A stretch of DNA of 64,000 nt from Oscillospiraceae bacterium. GTDB taxonomy: Bacteria; Bacillota; Clostridia; Oscillospirales; Oscillospiraceae. Shown here in pieces: positions 26,803 through 34,182 of the stretch (positions are counted from its first letter, which is position 1; each line of letters starts with the position of its first letter). The translations under genes were made by a program, and so were the position numbers. The DNA is taken from the NCBI GenBank assembly GCA_910574635.1, contig CAJTCG010000004.1, positions 124,001-188,000 of the forward strand. The letters are read 5' to 3'. The notes under the pieces were generated by a model that saw nothing but the letters and a program-made list of their open reading frames with translations, was not told the origin of the DNA and did no database searches.

Positions 26803-27669
26803 TCAGCCATTGAAACGGTAAGGGAGCTTGTGCCCTCCACGCTGGCCGTTGTACTTGTCCCAAATGACACGGGCAAAACGAAGGGCCGCTTTGTTGGTGG
26901 AAAAATCAATTTTCCCACGCCGGATGATTTCCTCCGGGTCTACGGCGGACAGGCGCTTGATAAATGTGCCGTCGTTCAGCTCCGTCTCATAGGTCTTGAC
27001 AAACAGCGCCATACCGGAGAGGATGGAGGCTTTGGTGGAACCGGGCGCACCGCGCCACGTTTTAGCCAGCAGGGAAAGCATACGGGAGAAGGCCGCGCCG
27101 CCCAAGAGACGGTAAGCGTTGATAACGGTGCGGGTGGCCTCGATCTCAAAAGGTTCGCCGGTGGGCTTGTCCAGCGCCCAGGTAAAACCAGCGTCCTCCA
27201 CCCGGAGCTTCACATCCGTAACCTCCGCGTTGCTGCCGGATTCCAGCAGGGCCTTGGTCGCGCTGGAAAGCCGCAGACGTCCCTTCGCCTGATCCAGTTT
27301 GTAGTACAGCTCCGCCTCCTGTTCATAGGTCAGGCCGTAGTAGACCTGACAGAGCATATCTACGTCTTTCCCATTGTTTTTCCTCTTGCCGCCGCAGACA
27401 CGGTGCTGCCCATCCACCAGATAATAGCGCCCATCCCGGAAGCTGACCACCAGAGGGGTCAGCAGACGGGGGTCCCAATGCCGTACCAGCTTATCCACCA
27501 CGCGGTCAAGTACAGGTCGCTGGTAGGGCTGACCGGAATACAGGTCTGCGGTAGAGAGAATTTTTTCCTCCCATTGTACGCCGTCCGTCATGCCGCCCAA
27601 GGTAGTCTGCCGGGAATTTCCCTTCTTCTGCTGTTCCGTAACAGCGGAGATTTTCTTATGTCGCTTCAT
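26803..27669 (-). CDS. ParB-like/DUF6551-type protein
   Basis: A 288-residue protein. GQPYQRPVLDRVVDKLVRHW and YYLVDGQHRVCGGK form a ParB-type fold with the DGQHR motif of ParB/sulfiredoxin-like domains; helices follow to the C terminus. ATG at 27669 is chosen because AAAGGATGG lies six bases upstream; it overlaps the upstream ParB-like gene's end by 14 bases. Proteins like this accompany ParB-like genes near the recombinase end of clostridial elements. Role in partition, replication or regulation of the element is inferred. Confidence 0.7.
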   Translation of the reverse strand: MKRHKKISAVTEQQKKGNSRQTTLGGMTDGVQWEEKILSTADLYSGQPYQRPVLDRVVDKLVRHWDPRLLTPLVVSFRDGRYYLVDGQHRVCGGKRKNNGKDVDMLCQVYYGLTYEQEAELYYKLDQAKGRLRLSSATKALLESGSNAEVTDVKLRVEDAGFTWALDKPTGEPFEIEATRTVINAYRLLGGAAFSRMLSLLAKTWRGAPGSTKASILSGMALFVKTYETELNDGTFIKRLSAVDPEEIIRRGKIDFSTNKAALRFARVIWDKYNGQRGGHKLPYRFNG

Positions 27670-28654
27670 GTTGAGCCATCCTTTCAATTTTGTGATACAT
27701 TTCGTCTAAAGCCTCGTGAACAAGCCGCACTTTTTGATGAATCTGCTCCAGATGGTCCCGTGTCAGGACCGGCAAAACCGCATCGTACTCCGGGCCGGTG
27801 TAGTTCTCCATGCTCTGGCAGAATCGTTGCAGAAAATACGAAAATGTTACAAGAAAGCTGTCCGGGGTGCATCGGCGGTCCTTGTCCGGGTTTTTCAAGT
27901 CAGCGGCCAACTCCTGAATGGAAGGGCAACCGCCAACCGGGGCAGAAGCCGGTTCGGGGACCTTCGGCGGCGCAGGCGGTTCCGGTTCCTGCGGTGTTTC
28001 CGTAGCCTCCGGCTCTACTGGGACGGGGTGATATTCATCTACTGATTTGATAGTCCCTGACACTAATTGATCGGCAGCTTCTTCCTGTTGGTCCGGCGCA
28101 AGACGAGAGAGCTTCAATGCGTTTCTAAAACCAATTCTATGCTGATCGACAATTCCCTTGACTTCAGGCGTAAGGTTTTTGGCGATTTGCACCTTACGCT
28201 CAACCGTGCGTGGGGTAACGCCCAATTTCTCTGCGGTGTCCTGAGAAAAGGACTTAGTTCCTAAAACCGACCCCGTGTCGGTTTTAGAAGTTTGACCATT
28301 GCGTTTCCCTTGCCGTGTTTCGGGATGTAGAATTTCATAAATCTCTTTTCGCCGCAACAAGAGATCATCATATTCCATAGCCGACAAATTTCTGCGGATA
28401 AAGTTTTCATCTATCTCCGCCAGCTCTGCTTGAATCCCATCTAAACTGCTGACATTGCACTCAATTTCCTCCCAGCCCAGCAGCTTCACCGCCTCCAGCC
28501 GGTGCAGTCCGGCGATCAGAGTGTAGTCCAAGTCAACCGTGATCGGATTGAGTAGCCCTACTTTGGTAATGCTGTCCGACAGCTCATGGACTGCTTCCGG
28601 GTTTACCTCTCGCCGCCCTTCGTTGACCTTAATCTGAAAAATTGGAATCTTCAT
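27656..28654 (-). CDS. ParB-like nuclease-domain protein
   Basis: A 332-residue protein from the ATG at 28654 (TCGGGGAGGTGAGAA upstream); the open frame extends further upstream but without conserved sequence. IPIFQIKVNEGRREVN starts the ParB N-terminal domain, VGLLNPITVDLDYTLIAGLHRLEAVKLL has the GxHR catalytic/nucleotide motif, and NFIRRNLSAMEYDDLLLR the following helix. TAEKLGVTPRTVERKVQIAKNL is an HTH. A Pro/Glu-rich linker (about residues 195-235) precedes a C-terminal helical domain. Likely involved in element maintenance. Confidence 0.82.
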   Translation of the reverse strand: MKIPIFQIKVNEGRREVNPEAVHELSDSITKVGLLNPITVDLDYTLIAGLHRLEAVKLLGWEEIECNVSSLDGIQAELAEIDENFIRRNLSAMEYDDLLLRRKEIYEILHPETRQGKRNGQTSKTDTGSVLGTKSFSQDTAEKLGVTPRTVERKVQIAKNLTPEVKGIVDQHRIGFRNALKLSRLAPDQQEEAADQLVSGTIKSVDEYHPVPVEPEATETPQEPEPPAPPKVPEPASAPVGGCPSIQELAADLKNPDKDRRCTPDSFLVTFSYFLQRFCQSMENYTGPEYDAVLPVLTRDHLEQIHQKVRLVHEALDEMYHKIERMAQHEAT

Positions 28655-28676
28655 TTTCTCACCTCCCCGACCATGG

Positions 28677-28862
28677 GCCGTATTATCGTTCCTTGCCGAA
28701 TGGAACACCTGGGGCCGTAGTCTGCCTACGGCTCCAGGTCTTTCATCCGGCTGTCGGGCGGGAAGGACCGCGCCGGTCCCGGTTGTGTCCCATACTGTAA
28801 GGAAATGTGACCGGCGCGGGTTCCCTTGAATACCCTTTATAAAAATGTGTGCCGTATTATCG
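28677..28862. promoter_or_regulatory. Structured region upstream of the ParB-like gene with repeated 12-mers
   Basis: GCCGTATTATCG occurs twice, at 28677-28688 and 28851-28862. Between them is a hairpin (28707-28738) with CCTGG and GCCGTAG paired to CTACGGC and CCAGG, and a longer-range inverted repeat GCGCCGGTC/GACCGGCGC. The region has no supported gene. It could be a leader RNA or a ParB-type binding region; neither is shown. Confidence 0.4.
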
Positions 28863-29249
28863 GGCGGCATGACCGCCCTGCTGCTCTCCCCCGGCACGGG
28901 AGTATGTAAGCCCGCCTTTGGCGTGGCGGCGCGGTGCCAGCAGACGGTGGCGGCAGGTGACTAAGCTGCCCAGGCCGTTCCCCCAGCATCTCCCTTTTAC
29001 CCTGCGATACGGGTGTTTGCGGTGTATCCTGCGCCTACGGCGTTGCCAGCGCCGGACAGCCGCCCAGGTGTCGCTCGTACCTTTGATGTGATCGTTTTGA
29101 CGGGCAGGGAACGAGGGTCCACCCCCTTTCGTTTGTCCCCGGCCCGCAGGCAGTCTTGGCAATTGTGCGGCTGATGCAGGATGCACGCTTACATACTGAA
29201 TATGAGCGGAAACCTGTCCCGCTGTTTGTCAAGGTGCTGGGGCTTTGCG
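28863..29249. other. GC-rich gap without a supported gene
   Basis: About 390 bases with only short arginine-rich frames on both strands, none with family-like sequence or a good ribosome site. No clear terminator or repeat beyond those listed was seen. Confidence 0.5.
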
Positions 29250-29567
29250 TCAGGGAGCAAGCTGGAAAATGATACTGCTGATCGTAGCCAGATCATCACC
29301 GGCAAGCTGGGCGCTCAATCGAACAAGCAGCTTGACCTGCTTTTTGTTGAGGGCCTTGCGGTAAGGCTGGTAATCCGCCTTTAGCCGTACACCCCCACCG
29401 TAGCGGCCACGGACAGTTTCGATAGGGTATGAACACATGAGCATCATTATGTCGTTCCGAATGGTTTCCCTGGAGACTTTAAACTCACTTGCCAGATTGC
29501 TGTATGTATCCTGCCGTTTCAGGCACAATATTTCCAGAATCCTCTGGCGGCGTTCACCCGCGCTCAT
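29250..29567 (-). CDS. DeoR-type HTH regulator, short
   Basis: A 105-residue protein from ATG 29567, preceded by GGAAGGAGGTGAACAC. ERRQRILEILCLKRQDTYSNLASEF followed by KVSRETIRNDIMMLM is the DeoR-family winged HTH. The usual sugar-phosphate effector domain is absent; the remaining 50 residues are short helices (LNKKQVKLLVRLSAQLAGDD). Probably a local regulator of the element. Target unknown. Confidence 0.72.
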   Translation of the reverse strand: MSAGERRQRILEILCLKRQDTYSNLASEFKVSRETIRNDIMMLMCSYPIETVRGRYGGGVRLKADYQPYRKALNKKQVKLLVRLSAQLAGDDLATISSIIFQLAP

Positions 29568-29621
29568 GTGTTCACCTCCTTCCACCGCTCTCTGAAATCT
29601 ATCGTAACAGGTAAAGGGCAA

Positions 29622-29917
29622 GCCTAGCTTGGCCTTTAAAAAAATAATTTGAAAAATTTTTATTTTTATTTAAAATTGGTTATCTTTCTGCGAAAAATGT
29701 TGTAAATTGCAGGGAGAGAACTATGCCGCTTCTCTAGTTATCTGCGGCTTTTTTGTCGAATAAAAAGAGGCCGCTGTCCCTTGCTGGGACAGCGGCCTCG
29801 ATTGCATATTTTTTTGCGGTAGTGCACTTTTGCACGACGGCATCCTCCTATTGGTGATAGGAGCTATGATACCACGCACTTTTCCTATTACTTTCCCCAA
29901 ACTTTCCTAAAACTTTC
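29622..29917. other. AT-rich gap with two hairpins
   Basis: About 296 bases. The first 70 are strongly AT-rich. A hairpin GCCGC...GCGGC followed by TTTTTT at 29725-29754 would end a + strand transcript, and a 14-bp hairpin at 29767-29799 serves the - strand gene. No protein-coding frame is supported. A short + strand RNA of under 120 nt is possible. Confidence 0.4.
29762..29799 (-). terminator. Strong terminator after the winged-helix regulator
   Basis: GAGGCCGCTGTCCC pairs perfectly with GGGACAGCGGCCTC over 14 base pairs around a 5-base loop; on the - strand CTTTTTA follows directly. It lies 119 bases past the stop of the winged-helix gene. Confidence 0.8.
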
Positions 29918-30622
29918 CTAATTATCGCAAGTTTCGTTGGAATACCCGGTAAATCGGTAGCCCATCCGATAAACTGTTTTGATATAACATGGTTGGGCTG
30001 GATTCGCCTCAATTTGTTTCCGCAGTTCGTGGATAGACCGGCCTACGGATTGGACATAATCCATTCCCCATGCGCCCCGGCATATCTGCTCGGAAGTCAA
30101 TACACGGTCGGGATGCTCCATAAAGTACAACAGCAGTGAAAACTCCCTGGGGCGCAACCTGACGCTCCGCTCCTTCACCCGGACAACGCAACGCGACGGG
30201 TCAATATAAATGTCCCCAACCTGGAAGTCACGTACTTGGATGCCTTTATCATGGGTATAGGCCGAGTAGCGGCGAAATTGGGCCATGATGTGATCCGCCA
30301 CTAAATCAACAGGCCATTCTGACCCAATGCACAAGTCCGCGCCGGATTGCAGGGCGGAGCAAGCATTTTTTGTATCGTATTGATTGAATAGTACGATTGC
30401 CGGTGCATAGCTGATACGGCGCAGAGCAATGAGAAATTCAGCGCAGGAAATTGCTTCAGGAAAACAAAGTACAATCAGGTGAAATGATTGCCCAGCACAT
30501 AGACGCATGGCGTCCTGATAGGTGAGTGCCATGATGAAATCAGCGTCCATCCCTTGAAACCTAAATTTGAGTGCGTTGTGGAGTTCATAGTGAATGTCCA
30601 GCGTCAGGACTTGATACCTCAT
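29918..30622 (-). CDS. OmpR-type winged-helix regulator with degenerate receiver
   Basis: A 234-residue protein. The C-terminal 100 residues are a Trans_reg_C winged helix: RLRPREFSLLLYFMEHPDRV, then RSIHELRKQIE (recognition helix) and IKTVYRMGYRFTG. The N-terminal 120 residues have the size of a receiver domain, but the segment LIVLCFPEAIS lacks the phosphoacceptor aspartate and the early acidic pair, so phosphorylation is unlikely. No histidine kinase is nearby. AAAGGCGG precedes the ATG. It is separated from the reverse-transcriptase gene by a terminator. Confidence 0.8.
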   Translation of the reverse strand: MRYQVLTLDIHYELHNALKFRFQGMDADFIMALTYQDAMRLCAGQSFHLIVLCFPEAISCAEFLIALRRISYAPAIVLFNQYDTKNACSALQSGADLCIGSEWPVDLVADHIMAQFRRYSAYTHDKGIQVRDFQVGDIYIDPSRCVVRVKERSVRLRPREFSLLLYFMEHPDRVLTSEQICRGAWGMDYVQSVGRSIHELRKQIEANPAQPCYIKTVYRMGYRFTGYSNETCDN

Positions 30623-30765
30623 AAATACCGCCTTTCATATTCAAAAATATATCACCGTCGAGATGAATTTAGCCGACAGTTTCTTTCAAAATCCGCAAAC
30701 GCACTTACAAAAAAGCCGCTCAAATACCGTTGGGTTTTACCCGCAGGGATAGAGCAACATCTAGC

Positions 30766-30800
30766 AAAAAAGGGATGCAAACAAACTGTCTGCACCCCTT
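30766..30800 (-). terminator. Terminator downstream of the EEP-reverse transcriptase gene
   Basis: On the - strand AAGGGGTGCA pairs with TGCATCCCTT (one G-T pair) around an 11-base loop, followed by a run of T. It lies 133 bases past the stop codon and closes the reverse-transcriptase transcription unit. Confidence 0.7.
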
Positions 30801-30932
30801 GAGATACTGTGGCCAAAGGCTGCGTTCCTTTGTTGGCTACTGCTCTCCGTTATCTACTTTGTTCATCGTTAGTAATTATTATACCATAATAATCGCCTAT
30901 TGTCTAGTTTCTATAAATTCCGCAAAAAAGCG

Positions 30933-33776
30933 CTATAATCCATGCTCCTGAACAAATTGCTTTAGCACCTTTTCCAGTTTATAGACAAGCGCATTAGGCA
31001 GTTTCCGGGCGGTCAAGGCCCTGGGGATTCTAACGCCAGATACACCTGTAACAACTCGACGGAATACCACACGCCTATCATTGCGGTGGAGAGCCTTTAT
31101 TTCGTACCCTTGGCTTGTCCAGGATTCAGAAATATAGTAGTCTATTTCGTCTGGAATAATCGCATGGAATGGGTATCCTTCCTCCCTCCACATTGGAGAA
31201 ATCATCCCTGGCATCACCTCATACCAGAAAGCATCATAGAAATATGCTTCTGCCGGTAAGCTGTCTCCAAGGATTTGTTCAATCTGGCGGAAGGTCAAGG
31301 TAAGTGGAGTCTTGTCGGACAGGCGGAAGTATTCTCGCAATTCCAGATAGGGTGAATTTCGTAGCGGGGCATTATCAAGGAAGTCACCCAGCAACTCAAA
31401 GATGTCGATATGCTCCGCAAAGGCATCACCCGAATCCGAGAACATATCGTAGGCACATTGACGATGAATATAAATCAGGTTTTGCACTCGATGCCCTTTG
31501 CCGATCACCTTTTCAGTTATCTCAATTTCTTGGTCAGCCAACATTGGATTTCCGCAAAATGCGCATAGGCCCCCCTGACGCTGCCAGACTGCTTTATACT
31601 TACCATTGGCCTTCTGTTCATCACGGCGGTGCTGTAGCTGGGCGAAATAGTCCTTGTCCAGATATGGGTTGAAACTGACCTTGCAGGGCTTGTGCTGGAC
31701 GATAGCGAGGGGAGCCAACCGAACTACCCGGCAAGTGGGGTCATCGGGGAGAGCAAAAATGTGATACCCTCCCACATGAATCCAAAATTTTTTCAGTACA
31801 GTTTCCCGGTGCCAGTGGGAATACTTCTGGCACATCTTCACAACAAGCAGGCCCTCAACAACAGCGTCAATGTGTCGGAAAATCATATAGGCATCCGTAC
31901 TGCGATGGTACGCCGCCCAACCGCTCAATTTGTCGTTAATCTTCTCTATCAGCGTGCGTTGGGTCCCCTTGAAATTCAAAATCAAGTTCTCCAACTCATG
32001 CTCAATCTTCTTGATAGAGCTGTCAGTCGGTTCAACCGTCAGAACACCCTCCTTCTCCTGAAAGTGCCATGACAAAAACGTAAAACCTTCACGGACGTGA
32101 GCGATATAAGTTTTCTGTTGATTGAAACCCAGCCCCCGGCTGGCCAGAAAATCGCTAACGCTTTGCATGATTTTTTCAGCACTTTCTACAGACCTTGCCG
32201 TGACCACTATATCATCAGCAAATCGTACCATACAGCCGTTGGAGTAGTCAACACCGCCCATGGGGTAAAGGCTGTCGTAGATATGAGATTGGAGTCCGTC
32301 CAACAGCATATTGCCGAGAATGGGTGACAAGCTGGATGCAAAGGAAATGCCCCGGTTTGTTTCAAACAATTCGCCGTCTTTGACAACGCCCGCCCGGAGG
32401 AATTTCCGCAACACTGTCTTGTCCATTGGGATGTTCTCAATGAGCCATTTGTGCATAGCATTATCGAAGAAAGCGGCAACATCGGCCCTAACAATCAACT
32501 TAGGTGGGTTCTCCTGATTCAATACCCGAAGTATGTAAGCGTAAGCGTCATGGGCCGAGCGGCCTTTACGGGCGAAAAAGGATTTTTTATCCGCTGTGGA
32601 TTCAGCTACCGGGTCAAGAGAGAAAGAATACAGTACCAGCATAGCCTTATCCCTGGCGGCAGGGATATGTAGCGTCAACTCCTTCCCCCGCTCCGTGACC
32701 TTCTCATATCGGTTCGGCAATGGCTGGTATCCTCTGCGGGTCAGGGATAAGGCCATTTTCATTTTTTGTGCGTCATTGGTCAGCTTCACGCCGTCAATGC
32801 CCGCCGCTGAATTTGTGTCGGCTACAAAGCGGACAGCCAACACCCTGGCGGCATAAGAGGCCACCAGTTTATCCTGCATGATTTTGACGTTTTCCCAATC
32901 TCGGTTATAGGCCGCAAAGGCCAATTTGTTCTGCTTGCGGAAAAGCTCATTCTCCATTTTGGACCAGTCAATCGTGCGCCACCTAACAGCCATATCTTCA
33001 TCCGTGGTTTCCTGTTGAAAGGTGATTGCCCCCAGGATGATGGAGATAGGGCAATGGTCAGAACACAGCGTAGTCGTATGGTGTTTAATACTCTGAACGT
33101 AGGTCAGCAGCTCTCCCGAAACGAGGAAGTAATCCAGCCGGGAGCCCTTGTTCTCCTGGCGGCTCTTAGACCGTGGTCCCCACCAGGTATAGGCCCCTTC
33201 CTTCTGCGGGTAAAAGGCCCGGAATACGTCAATGTAACCAGCAGAGAGAAGCGATTCAAAACTCGCCCGCTCCTCCGATTGAAACAGAGGTTCCTCTGGC
33301 GTGTTCTTTTGGTTCTCCGGGTAAATGTCGATATACTCTCGTGTCACATTGAAATCGCCGCACATGATGGTAGGCTTTGGCAGTTTCGTGACAAACTCCT
33401 TTAGAGCTTTGTCCCATTCCATACGGAAGTCCAAGCGTTCAAGAGATGAATGAGTGTTAAGGTTTGGCGCATAAACATTGACTATGAAATAGTCCTTGTA
33501 TTCCAGTGTGATAAGCCGACCCTCGCTATCAAATTTGTCACTTCCAAATCCATACTGGAAGGAGAGGGGTTGCCGCCGTGTTAGCACTAGTGTGCCGGAG
33601 TAGTTGGAACGCTTCGCCGGGTTCCAAAACAGCAGATAGCCGGGAACATTCAACGGACATTCCCCTTTGATTTCTTGACAGCATACTACATCGGGCTTTG
33701 AATCCGCTAGGAATTTCAAAAATCCGTTTCGCTTGCAACGGGCTAACCCATTGACGTTCCATGACACAATTTTCAT
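30933..33776 (-). CDS. Exonuclease III/APE-like domain fused to group II-type reverse transcriptase, degenerate HNH module and DUF7662-like domain
   Basis: A 947-residue protein. Residues 1-250 form an endonuclease/exonuclease/phosphatase domain with all expected motifs: SWNVNG (N7), VVCCQEIKG (E35), CGDFNV, SRLDYFLVS and SDHCPI near 240. Residues 275-600 are a reverse transcriptase of group II-intron type: VRFVADTNSAAGIDGVKL, IVRADVAAFFDNA, then RFADDIVV near 519 with the catalytic aspartates. LSGWAAYHRSTDAYMIFRHI near 620 matches the maturase X segment. Residues 735-770 resemble the intron HNH (CAFCGNPM, NLIYIHRQC), but the catalytic HH position reads TE. Residues 800-905 (LTLTFRQIEQILGDSLPAEAY, YEIKALHRNDRRVVFRR) resemble the domain I recall as DUF7662. 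ATG 33776 is chosen because AGAGAGG precedes it and the nuclease domain begins there; a 65-codon upstream extension would run through the structured leader. No group II ribozyme was found. A mobile retroelement or a defence reverse transcriptase are the main options. Confidence 0.88.
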   Translation of the reverse strand: MKIVSWNVNGLARCKRNGFLKFLADSKPDVVCCQEIKGECPLNVPGYLLFWNPAKRSNYSGTLVLTRRQPLSFQYGFGSDKFDSEGRLITLEYKDYFIVNVYAPNLNTHSSLERLDFRMEWDKALKEFVTKLPKPTIMCGDFNVTREYIDIYPENQKNTPEEPLFQSEERASFESLLSAGYIDVFRAFYPQKEGAYTWWGPRSKSRQENKGSRLDYFLVSGELLTYVQSIKHHTTTLCSDHCPISIILGAITFQQETTDEDMAVRWRTIDWSKMENELFRKQNKLAFAAYNRDWENVKIMQDKLVASYAARVLAVRFVADTNSAAGIDGVKLTNDAQKMKMALSLTRRGYQPLPNRYEKVTERGKELTLHIPAARDKAMLVLYSFSLDPVAESTADKKSFFARKGRSAHDAYAYILRVLNQENPPKLIVRADVAAFFDNAMHKWLIENIPMDKTVLRKFLRAGVVKDGELFETNRGISFASSLSPILGNMLLDGLQSHIYDSLYPMGGVDYSNGCMVRFADDIVVTARSVESAEKIMQSVSDFLASRGLGFNQQKTYIAHVREGFTFLSWHFQEKEGVLTVEPTDSSIKKIEHELENLILNFKGTQRTLIEKINDKLSGWAAYHRSTDAYMIFRHIDAVVEGLLVVKMCQKYSHWHRETVLKKFWIHVGGYHIFALPDDPTCRVVRLAPLAIVQHKPCKVSFNPYLDKDYFAQLQHRRDEQKANGKYKAVWQRQGGLCAFCGNPMLADQEIEITEKVIGKGHRVQNLIYIHRQCAYDMFSDSGDAFAEHIDIFELLGDFLDNAPLRNSPYLELREYFRLSDKTPLTLTFRQIEQILGDSLPAEAYFYDAFWYEVMPGMISPMWREEGYPFHAIIPDEIDYYISESWTSQGYEIKALHRNDRRVVFRRVVTGVSGVRIPRALTARKLPNALVYKLEKVLKQFVQEHGL

Positions 33777-34133
33777 ATTCTTACGCCTCTCTGCTGAAAG
33801 AGATTTCAGTAGAGAGCAATTATATGTTATTGTTCCTTTTGTGAAAAGAGTTGATTTTAAGCCAACTACCGGATCGCTATCAAGTAGCAGGAGTAGTCCT
33901 ATAACGTAGGCGAGCAATGTATTGGAATATCCTTTTCGGATTTTCCAATACGCCCGTTGGGGTCCCCCCAAGCCCCGGACCGGACGTAGAGCGTCCGGTC
34001 GAACACGCCTGACGGCGTGGCTTTTCCGCTCCTGACCGTCGCTCGTTCCCGCACATCTGCGCAGGAAACATTTTGGGTTTAAAAATGATTTCGTATATCA
34101 TGCCGTTGGGTGTGAAAAGATTTTCCGGTACTT
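33777..34133 (-). ncRNA. Structured leader RNA of the reverse-transcriptase gene (candidate)
   Basis: Between the candidate promoter and the start codon lie about 357 non-coding bases. Four hairpins follow each other in 100 bases: CACGCC/GGCGTG (34004-34019), GACCGGACG/CGTCCGGTC (33978-34000), TTGGGG/CCCCAA (33957-33971) and GTATTGGAA/TTCCAATAC with an inner ATCC/GGAT (33919-33951). A fifth hairpin covers the ribosome site. Reverse transcriptases of retrons and several defence families have a structured RNA beside the gene, so this could be a template or cofactor RNA. No msr/msd pattern and no intron domain V are evident. Boundaries are inferred. Confidence 0.55.
33787..33816 (-). promoter_or_regulatory. 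Hairpin hiding the ribosome site of the reverse-transcriptase gene
   Basis: CTCTCTGCTGAAA pairs with TTTCAGTAGAGAG over 13 positions with one G-T pair and a 4-base loop. Its 3' arm on the - strand is the AGAGAG of the ribosome site AGAGAGG, nine bases from the ATG. Closed, it should block initiation. Confidence 0.65.
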
Positions 34134-34139
34134 ATTGAC

Positions 34140-34167
34140 TTTATAATGTTTTGTACCAGTCTGTCAG
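34140..34167 (-). promoter_or_regulatory. Candidate promoter of the reverse-transcriptase unit
   Basis: On the - strand CTGACA (34162-34167) and TATAAA (34140-34145) are separated by 16 bases. It lies just past the stop codon of the upstream gene and would start a leader of about 357 nt. Confidence 0.5.
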
Positions 34168-34182
34168 TTGTCACAATCTACG

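Noticed and set aside
26389..28005. Open frame of 538 codons on the + strand
   Set aside because: Antisense shadow of the DUF6870-like, DUF6551-like and ParB-like genes, which have clear motifs and ribosome sites.
28857..29186. 109-codon Arg-rich frame on the - strand
   Set aside because: Low-complexity basic sequence in a gene-free GC-rich region, with no ribosome site.
33777..33971. A 65-codon N-terminal extension of the RT fusion with a hydrophobic stretch (LLAYVIGLLLLLDSD)
   Set aside because: It would translate the hairpin-rich leader, has no ribosome site, and the nuclease domain starts naturally at the ATG at 33776 after AGAGAGG.
33919..34019. Retron msr/msd region
   Set aside because: The hairpins lack the a1/a2 end pairing and the branching-guanosine context I would expect, and the RT has group II rather than retron features.
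33777..34060. Group II intron 5' end (GTGCG) upstream of the RT gene
   Set aside because: Only about 275 bases lie between it and the gene, too few for domains I-III, and no domain V was found downstream.
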